Of a stretch of 64,000 nucleotides of DNA, positions 57,026-64,000 are shown in pieces. Origin of the DNA: Perkinsus olseni. Taxonomy: Eukaryota; Perkinsozoa; Perkinsida. The stretch covers positions 186,001-250,000 of the forward strand of contig JABANN010000001.1 of assembly GCA_013115125.1 (NCBI GenBank), given 5' to 3'. The stretch's first letter is position 1. The number at the start of each line of letters is the position of its first letter. The notes beneath the pieces are model-generated. The model was not told the DNA's origin, did no database searches, and saw only the letters and a list, made by a program, of their open reading frames with translations. A program made the translations under genes and the position numbers.

Positions 57026-58232
57026 ATGGAAAGTAAGGATAAGCAACAGGCGGAGGAGAGGAGGGCTTCCTTCGTCCAACGGGTAGTATCCGAAGGGAGG
57101 ATGGTCACTCCTAACACTCGGCTCTCCAGCAGGGCTCGGCCTTTATTGAGACGGTCAGGGTCGGCTCTCTATTGAATGGTTCCATGTTGTAGATCCTCTG
57201 TGCCGGGCTGCCTGTTCTCCTCTCTAATCCGGATGGCTCCCTCTCGGAAGGCCATCCATGTGGTTATCGAGATCCGACGCCCCCTCGTACGCCTAGGGAT
57301 GGTTTCTTAACCGCAGCGGATATATCAGCAAGGTGAGGACAACCTCTCCTTTCGACTGGGCCATCTCCTTGAAGCGGACATCGAAAGGTCGGCTTGGTCG
57401 GGGGGCATCGTCGTCATCATCAGGCTCTTCGGTGACGTGCTGGGTAGCGGCGACCCGACTGTTGTTGCCGAGGAGATCACCGTATTGTATGAGCGTCATA
57501 GGACGGCTTTTGCCATCCTTCTGGTGGTGCAAGCGGTGAGCTCCCCTCCCCTCAGTGGCCCGGGTACTCGTTGGTTGGACGTCAGGTTTTACAAGGGCTC
57601 TTCTCAGCTTATCATATCACCCACGGTTCTCTCGCCATCCATGACCTCACCGCGATGTAGACCATCCGCCGCTGAGTTCGGAATCCCCACACGCTTTGTA
57701 GGTATCGGTCATCCTCCCATCATTTGATGAGCATCATCTTCTGGTCTCTAGTGGGAGCCGAGATCGTCTACACGGTAGTCTACCTAGGGATCGGCTGTTG
57801 GAGTCTCTACACTCACAAGGCTAAGCACTACGCTTACTTCTCTACTTGGTGTCTCACGGGTAAGGAGGCCTCTGCTAATACCACTCCTTCAACACATCAT
57901 TCCTCGATCTTTCCAGGGATTGTTGGACATGTGCTTCTGGCGTACGCCAATCAATTTAATCTTCTCATCTTCTTCTTGAGGCTCATCAGCTACATCTATG
58001 GGAAGTGAGTTCATCTCCCCGATCAGGTCGCCGCAGTTGTTGTGTTTTCGTCACCTTCCCAGAAGGCCGTACCACAATTTTTTATGTCAGGTTTTTGAGG
58101 GATATAGTAGTAGGTATGATGCTGCTGCCGGCGGCGGCGACACACCATCCATCATCCTACATTGACGACCCTTATGACCATCACACACCCGAGAGTTTGA
58201 CACCTACATCACTGGGAAGTTTGGGCGTTTGA
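57026..58232 (+). CDS. Multipass membrane protein, unrecognised
   Basis: The model starts at ATG 57026 (MESKDKQQAEERRASFVQRV ... TRLSSRARPLLRR), a basic cytosolic leader. It joins to GYRDPTPPRTPRDGFLTAAD and LFGDVLGSGDPTVVAEEITV. Hydrophobic exons follow: RTAFAILLVVQA spliced (50-nt intron) to VLQGLFSAYHITHGSLAIHD, then MSIIFWSLVGAEIVYTVVYL, GIVGHVLLAYANQFNLLIFF. After an 86-nt intron comes FLRDIVVGMMLLPAAATHHP, and the end is a polar P/S/T tail (LTPTSLGSLGV-stop, 58230-58232). I count four or five probable transmembrane helices. GTGAGT/GTAAGG donors and CAG acceptors support the joins, except the first two introns, which are tentative. No transporter or enzyme motif is recognised. Confidence 0.5.
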
Positions 58233-58660
58233 ATCGCAGGACTTGTCTTACCATGAACACTCTTCCTCCTGTTGAATTTATACTAGTGTCAATACAGTAG
58301 ATGAGACTCATATGGTTGTGGGCTTCTCGGGACTCAGGTGTTTCGAGGGTGGGATCGTTGTCCATTGTGACTAGCGCCCTCATACGGGTGCCATTCCCCT
58401 GAGATCTTTACCTTTTGAAATCGGAAGGTCGAATGGCTGCTGTCAATGGCGGTCTCGGGAGCGACATTTGTGATGGGAGAAATATTCTGCTGGCATAGAT
58501 CCATCTGGATAGTGCGCGGGTCTAATGACCTGACCTCTCACTTTGATGGAATTGTGGAGCTCTCGACATCTCCGTTCCGGCGGTTGTGCTGTTGGTCGGC
58601 TTTCCCGCGGCTGCGCTTCGGTCGAGTTTCCCTTAAAGCCACGACTCAGTTCATTTACTA

Positions 58661-60163
58661 ATGATTATAAATAATTACTCGCCTCCGTTCCGGACTTCTC
58701 GGAATCTCCAACTCGACCGTCAGCCGACGCTTGAGGACGGCGATGGGAAGTTGCCGAGATATCGAGAAGGGGAGTGTGTCGAGTATTATAGTACGACATA
58801 CGCCCGGTGGGTCCGCACCACGGTAACGAAGGTGGTCAACCATAATGATGAGCTTACCTACGATTTAGAAGTGAAGTCCAATGCTCGCACGAATAGAATC
58901 CGAGCACTGAGCCCTCGAGTATCAGGGAAGGGTGATGATGACGGCGAGACGCGAGAGGAGACAGGCGAGTACCGCGTTAATGACGGGGTTCGGTATTACA
59001 GCCTGACGCATGACCGATGGGTGGACGCTACTGTGGTGGGCCTCTGTGATGATCCTGGATATGTTGACTTGGATGTCAAACGAAGAGCGAACAAAAGTAA
59101 GATACGCAGGAAGAATTGGTCGCCGGCCGACGAAGTGAGGTTGGATGACGCTGTTACTCCGGCGAGGGCGAGGGCAGCGTCGGGCGGCTCAGGATCGGCT
59201 CGACAGCAAAAACCGCCTACAGCCGGTCTGGTGTCGAGAAAGCGGCTGACGATGCCCGGAAGGAACTCCTCTTCGTTCAACCCAAATGATTGCTTCTCGC
59301 TGCTGGTCACCGAGTTGGGCCTTCAGGGTAGTGGTGATATCATCAGTATCACTTCCATGAGGGGGTTCACTGGTGGAATGAACAGCGGCATTTGGTTTGT
59401 CAAGGTTAACGGTGCGAATAAGTTGTGTTTGAAGCTGGTCTCGGCGCAGCGCAAATGCGCGCAACTGCCGACGGAAGCTGGTAACTACACAGACCTGGCC
59501 AAACGGTATCCCTACCTGCTGTCTCGGTCTACCCTGGGCGGTCTATTGGCGTTCCCAGTGAAGATCTTCGACGTCGCCGCGGCGCCCTCGACCGGTTCAT
59601 CTCGCGTGCTCTTCAATCTCATAGCGATGCCGGTGGCAAGAGGCGTCCGGTTGGCCGAGATTCTGGGTCGGAAGGTGCATGCGCGAGAGGACAACTCGCG
59701 GATACTGGAAGAGGTCGGGCGCCAGCTGCGACGCTTTCATGAGCGTATCAATGGTACGTCGGGTAGGCTGGAGGTTCAGCATACGGACTTCCAGCCTTGT
59801 AATATCTTTGTTGACGAGCCCAACCTCGGTAGGGGAGACAATGGTGGCGTCACGTTCGTTGATCTGGGCGGGATGGGCGTGTCGGTTAAGGAGGGCGACT
59901 ACGAGCATTTCGTGAAGTCCCTGACACTGCTGGGCCAAACGTATGGTCAGGAGTTCGTACGGATGTCTGTGAAAGCCTTCACGGAAGGATACGGCAGCAA
60001 TGCGCGTGGACAGCGCGGAGGTGGAGCTCAAGGGTCGTTGGAATTACCTCTCCGTCATCAGCATGCGACCTGGATTCATCCCAAAGTTAGCACAGCAGGA
60101 CGTGTCATCTCTACAGCTAGCAGTCCATCCTATCGGATCACTCGAGCAGGTAGTCGGGTGTAG
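58661..60163 (+). CDS. Fusion of two Tudor-like modules with an APH/choline-kinase-like phosphotransferase
   Basis: A single long exon of 500 codons. Residues about 35-80 and 105-150 hold two copies of the same module: VEYYSTTYARWVRTTVTKVV and VRYYSLTHDRWVDATVVGLC, each followed by Y-D/V-x-L-x-V-K-x-x-A/R-N-x-x-K/R-I-R. These look like Tudor/Agenet-type or SH3-like barrels. After a disordered linker (ARAASGGSGSARQQKPP) comes a kinase-like fold. A glycine loop region is followed by LCLKLVSAQR (ATP-lysine strand). Then there is VGRQLRRFHERING, the catalytic loop QHTDFQPCNIFVDEPN (H-x-D-x-x-x-x-N) and VTFVDLGGMGV (metal-binding D-L-G). This is the aminoglycoside phosphotransferase/fructosamine-kinase superfamily. 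Substrate unknown. The last 50 codons turn into low-information sequence; see the frameshift finding near 60000. Confidence 0.72.
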   Translation: MIINNYSPPFRTSRNLQLDRQPTLEDGDGKLPRYREGECVEYYSTTYARWVRTTVTKVVNHNDELTYDLEVKSNARTNRIRALSPRVSGKGDDDGETREETGEYRVNDGVRYYSLTHDRWVDATVVGLCDDPGYVDLDVKRRANKSKIRRKNWSPADEVRLDDAVTPARARAASGGSGSARQQKPPTAGLVSRKRLTMPGRNSSSFNPNDCFSLLVTELGLQGSGDIISITSMRGFTGGMNSGIWFVKVNGANKLCLKLVSAQRKCAQLPTEAGNYTDLAKRYPYLLSRSTLGGLLAFPVKIFDVAAAPSTGSSRVLFNLIAMPVARGVRLAEILGRKVHAREDNSRILEEVGRQLRRFHERINGTSGRLEVQHTDFQPCNIFVDEPNLGRGDNGGVTFVDLGGMGVSVKEGDYEHFVKSLTLLGQTYGQEFVRMSVKAFTEGYGSNARGQRGGGAQGSLELPLRHQHATWIHPKVSTAGRVISTASSPSYRITRAGSRV

Positions 60164-61690
60164 TGTCAGGACTGCAATCTCTATTGTGCTCGGAATTCGC
60201 GCGTGGCATTGATTTTGTGTGTCCTGACATGGCGGACTCTGTAGTGTCTGACCCTTTGCTTCAAAGTCCTCTCCACGTTCGGCGTACGACCGAAGTACAT
60301 TGATTATTGTGGTAGAGGCGTACGACTTTCATGAGCTCTATGAGACGTTTTGGAACGACACTAGAGTTGCATCTTCAGATCATCACCATCATCGTCATCA
60401 TCATGCAGCTGTTCGACGCGGCAGCCCCTCATGAGTCGGCCCAGATTGAGGTCTCCCATCGCTGTCGTCATACCCTCTAATGGAGCGTTCTGTTGTATCA
60501 TTGAATACGCTGTTGAGCTTCAATTGAGCTTTTCTATTCATACCATGTCGCGTATATCCAGTACACAGCGACGGGCCTGGGGCTTGCGGGTTGGCCCAGG
60601 GCCAATGGCCCTGCTGTTAAGAGACTCACTGATGGAGAACATAACGCCCGGGTTTTGCCATCTGGAATCCGATCTTTCACCTGCTATCTTCTGATCATCC
60701 GCCACCTAGTTTCAGCGTAGTTTCTGATCAGATAAAGATAGGATCAGCGATATGAGCATTACACTGCACCACTGTAATGCGCAAGCTAGTTCAGTGAATT
60801 TCTCTTCGAGCAGACTCTCAGCAGCACCCGGCCCCGCTGGAGTACGATTCGTCAGGGGAGCGAGCGCCGACCTTCTCCCGCTCCACGACCACCAGTCCGA
60901 CACGCCGGACCAAACTAACTGAACTAATCCCCATCAGAAAGGTACGTCGGTGCTAGTCTAACTAAGCCGTACTGTCGGCGTTGGACTTTGAACTCACACA
61001 CGCGCCGGACCATATTTCCAAGACCACCCGTCTGGGACTCAGCTGTATGCCAGATGTGAATCGTAAGAAAAAAAAGTGGACCGGTGGATTGATTGGTGCT
61101 AGCCTGCGACAACCACTAGCCTGTTGGGACTCGTGCTGAGACTCGAGATGCTTTTGCTGATGCTGATTCAGTTCTTAATCTGGCAGGTTTCTGGAGACAC
61201 CTGCAAACAATCTCTGTTCTCGAGCTTGTTGTTTAGCTAGCTTCTGAGTCTTGCTATGTTTGGTTGTATTGAAGTACCAAATACACTTCGCCACCTTCGT
61301 TGTGGACTACGACTTTTTCCCGCTGAGTAGTTCCAGATTTGTGCCACTTACTTCCTGGCTCACCATTTGTATGTTAGACAAGCGTAACGATTTCTAACGA
61401 CAAGACTTGTAACGGTGTACCGTCCGGTCCGCACCATCAATCCGCATGGCACTTATAATTTTTCATGGACGTGTCGCATGTCGCATGTCACATGCGAAGA
61501 ACTCTGAAGCAAGGTCGTTCGCCATATGCTAGTCTCGCTTTTCAATATGAGATCTACAACGATGGGTGTGTGTAGGAGCTTGGAGTAACAGAGGCACGCT
61601 CGGTGTCGAGGAAACTCGAAGCTTGCACAAGGGAGTCACTAAACTGGTAACTCCAGGCAAGGTGTCTTGCGTTCGAGGCGAGGTTCGGCA
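60164..61690. other. Intergenic region, no supported gene
   Basis: Contains a short CATCAT/CACCATCATCG microsatellite near 60380-60405. ORFs at 60431-60694 (plus) and 60712-60903 (minus) show no domain. No repeat or RNA gene was recognised. Confidence 0.35.
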
Positions 61691-61699
61691 CGCGAAGGC

Positions 61700-61870
61700 A
61701 ATGAACTGTACCAACCTTACGCCTTGCCATAATATGGAAATCAGCGAACCATTCAACTCCATGACCACTCCCAGTCCGAGGATTCTCTATCGAGAGCTTA
61801 AGAACCTCCTCGCATTTACTAACGTCTCCTGTCTTTGCTGCACCTCTAAGCTCGAGTGCGAGCGTCACGC
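61700..61870 (-). pseudogene. Decayed duplicate of the last module of the 61971-62925 gene
   Basis: On the minus strand AAKTGDVSKCEEVLKLSIEN, then PRTGSGHGVEWFADFHIMAR and KVGTVH align with TAGDAEKCREIFDILANNPR, SDFEKGVQWFLDFHVWANSK and VGELI of the neighbouring gene (about half the residues identical). The part that would precede it, equivalent to LNRHREILRHIRDYL, is recognisable at DNA level but has in-frame stops. No start or splice site fits. I read it as a tandem partial duplicate that has decayed, or an exon of a second gene copy. Confidence 0.5.
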
Positions 61871-61970
61871 TACTTGTAACTTAAGACGTCATCTGTCTAA
61901 CGGGACATCACACATGAACACTACTGACAACTACAATTTCTCGAAGACAGGAAATGAACATGCTTCCGCT

Positions 61971-62925
61971 CTACTGGTCCGTACCTCTCTCCCAATCAGA
62001 GATGAGCTCGCCAACCTTACTATTCGCCCAAACATGAAAATCGAGGAACCATTGGACCCCTTTCTCGAAGTCACTCCGGGGGTTATTGGCCAAGATGTCG
62101 AAGATCTCCCTGCATTTCTCAGCGTCTCCTGCCGTAATTGGCAAGTAATCACGTATGTGCCTCAGAATTTCCCGATGTCTGTTTAAGTGGGCGAAGAGCG
62201 TGACGGGTGCAAAGTGCTGTTTAGCCTCCTGAAGGTTGCTGGTGACCGTGAGAGGAGAATGGTCAGGGGTGAAGCTAACGTCGAACTCCGTCAGATCGAT
62301 GTTGTACCTGAGAGAAGACGGCGATCAACCGACTCCTCAGTGGGAGTGCGCTAGACCACATCTAACGCTTAGAAAGAATGGACGGGTGCCGCCGAGAGTC
62401 CAGATTCCCTTTGCGAAGCGCGCTGCTGAACGGACCCGTTCGCGCCAATTTGTTACAGTTCCGAACAAATGTCCTCAGTGGCAATTGCTAGCGCGCGAGA
62501 ATGACTGCAAAGCCTTCTAAGTTGACTACTGATAAGGCTCATGGTAGAGGAATACACGTCACTAGTACACCCAGAAAAATGTCTGCCCGCTGCCACTTAC
62601 CCGACTCTGCATCTCAAGTAGTCTTCCGGACCTTGCGAGTACACAGTTTGGCGGATCGGGTTCGCACCTCTGTAACTTTGCTCGTGGAAGTAGAGAGAAA
62701 TAACCGTAAAGTTTCCGAACTTCCTAGTCCCCGAAGAGAGCTCGCACATGCCGTTCTCAACCCTGATGCGGCCTCCTAACTACATACAAAGGTAAGCAGA
62801 CGGGAAATTAGAGGTAGGCTAGGAGGACTCACTCTCTTCCTCGCACCGCCTGTCGCCGTACCCTCAACAAGCTTGGCAAGATCAGCCAAGGCCGCTGCAA
62901 CGATGATACGACGGGAAATGGTCAT
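61971..62925 (-). CDS. Unrecognised multi-exon protein with possible N-terminal signal and C-terminal helical module
   Basis: Exon 1 (ATG 62925) is MTISRRIIVAAALADLAKLV, EGTATGGARKR, weakly signal-peptide-like. A 53-nt intron follows, then LGGRIRVENGMCELSSGTRK, FGNFTVISLYFHEQSYRG and ANPIRQTVYSQGPEDYLRCR, a beta-rich segment with one glycosylation motif. After one or two more introns (not all resolved) the last exon starts near 62310: YNIDLTEFDVSFTPDHSPLT, SNLQEAKQHFAPVTLFAHLN, RHREILRHIRDYLPITAGDA, EKCREIFDILANNPRSDFEK, GVQWFLDFHVWANSKVGELI, then stop (61973-61971). The reading frame is coherent and clearly coding, but no family is recognised. The beta-rich then helical layout and possible signal would suit an exported or lumenal protein. 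Confidence 0.5.
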
Positions 62926-63933
62926 CAACGTCGGTTGAAAAATCTCTTGACTGACACTCAAACAGCATCCACGAGCGTGAGCACAGGTCTTTGTCCGCCT
63001 CTACGATCGGGCATGCAAGCATATCAGTAACAGGCGTTCGGAGGACACGGGGCGTGTTTGAGTCTGACAGCTCGACTTATCTTCACTTCCGCGCTCGATC
63101 ACCACTTGCTCAACATAAGGAGAACCCTGGTTCTTCGCCTTGGGTATGCGTACACTAGCACGCAGACGCACAGTACTGATACAAATTCAGAATCCAACTT
63201 CCTTCGCCTAAGGGCGGTGGATGGCTAGACCATCCACCCCGTGAACCTGGAAGCTAAGCCTACGGCCAGGAAGTACCAACTGCCGACGAATGAGGGTTGA
63301 GGAGACGTGAAGAAGAGGTACAGAGCGTCACATAGTTGAACCATGCTTACAGCCGCCGGCCAGACTCGCGACGGAATCGCTCCGAGCGAACGACTCGCTC
63401 GCCAACAACCATTCGCTGGGCACGGCGAAAAGCTACCCTCACCAGCATCACGAGACCCGCAAGGGTGCCCAACTAAGCTCGCGCAAAATTTCCTATTGAG
63501 CTGTGACAGAGTTATACACGTATGACATGGTTCCAGCGTGAAGAGCATGACCCATGCTGCATGAGCCCGTAGCGTATAATATTAAGGCGGCTGAAGCTCA
63601 GCCAAACTGAGCGCCTTGAGTCCTCGTATGTCCACGCGGCTCACTGCCGTAAAAGCTACAGCGCCAGCTTCGTTATCGATCGTGGTGCGGAGACGTACGG
63701 CAGAGTATCTCAAGAAGGCGAGATTACAAGAATCACTAAGTATGGGAAGCTCGCTCGTTCGAGACTCTGGGGCTTCCGTTCCCAGATGGCTAGGAGTAGG
63801 AGGCTGCTAGAGAGCATGTAGGGGAAGTTCTTCTGGGGAAGAATATGATGAGGAGTTCACTGATCGGTACTCGTGGTCCGTTGACAGCGGAAGAAGTACA
63901 AAATCCAAGGGAGCGTTTTCAGGGATCTGCATC
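62926..63933. other. No supported gene
   Basis: Minus-strand frame 63225-63548 and plus-strand frame 63616-63810 are open but featureless. No RNA gene or repeat was seen until 63934. Confidence 0.3.
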
Positions 63934-64000
63934 ACCTGGGCAATAGTTCGGGTTTCTGGTTGACCTGGCTAACAGTTCCGGGATCGGGTTGCCCTGTCCG
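63934..64000. repeat. 29-bp tandem repeat (minisatellite) running off the window
   Basis: Two adjacent 29-bp units (63934-63962 and 63963-63991) share ACCTGG...A-AGTTC-GGG...GGTTG, and a third starts at 63992 (CCCTGTCCG). About 20 of 29 positions agree between units 1 and 2. The array continues beyond the end of the window. Confidence 0.6.

Noticed and set aside
61566-62186. 206-codon plus-strand ORF
   Set aside because: It reads antisense through both copies of the helical module. The minus strand gives the coherent protein pattern.
1-64000. CRISPR arrays, bacterial operons, prophage
   Set aside because: No regularly spaced repeats with unique spacers, no ribosome-binding-site-led gene strings; gene structures are spliceosomal throughout.

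Overview
The window is nuclear DNA of a unicellular eukaryote. Genes on both strands are cut by very short GT-AG introns: most of those I could resolve are 38-55 nt, for example 45 nt in the glycosyltransferase, 46 nt in the eIF4G-like gene and 51 nt twice in one paralogous family. Intergenic gaps are small and eukaryote-only genes are present (a UFD4/TRIP12-type HECT ligase, cytosolic ribosomal protein uS7/RPS5, eIF4G, CHCH proteins). Micro-introns, low-complexity expansions and repeated RWV-type Tudor-like modules suggest an alveolate, most likely a Perkinsus-like protist. That placement is inference; no rRNA gene is present to prove it.

Layout. 0.3-4.1 kb (minus strand): a type II membrane glycosyltransferase, a Sec14/CRAL-TRIO lipid-binding protein and an acidic polyQ protein. 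5.25-5.44 kb: a cluster of hairpins with competing arms. 5.6-15.9 kb (plus): a large HECT E3 ubiquitin ligase with ARM-like repeats, acidic tracts and a complete C-terminal HECT domain. 17.5-20.0 kb (plus): a GlcD/D-lactate dehydrogenase-type flavoprotein ending in the peroxisomal signal SKL. 20-24.3 kb: an unrecognised multi-exon gene, a small two-helix probable mitochondrial membrane protein and a small secreted protein. 24.4-26.3 kb (minus): a THEP1/NTPCR nucleotidase and a protein with four CX9C motifs.

26.9-45.4 kb is the accessory part. It holds four paralogues of a family I do not recognise (about 27, 36, 43.8 and 45 kb). Among them lie an internally deleted LTR retrotransposon with identical LTRs (29.2-32.7 kb), an eIF4G-like gene, a secreted cysteine-rich protein, a block of GATC-rich degenerate palindromes and two diverged copies of a 0.4-0.56 kb repeat. 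One repeat copy abuts the apparently 5'-truncated third paralogue.

46.4-60.2 kb: an unrecognised P/Q/S-rich protein gene, RPS5 (minus), a gene of about 7.4 kb for a very long coiled-coil protein, a multipass membrane protein and a fusion of two Tudor-like modules with an APH/choline-kinase-like phosphotransferase. 61.7-62.9 kb: a minus-strand gene followed by a decayed copy of its own last module. The window ends in a 29-bp tandem repeat.

There is no operon logic. Housekeeping roles (ubiquitin ligation, translation, nucleotide hydrolysis, D-2-hydroxyacid oxidation) are interleaved with lineage-specific proteins and mobile DNA. All multi-exon models were made by hand from GT-AG sites, reading frame and family similarity, so exact exon ends need transcript support.
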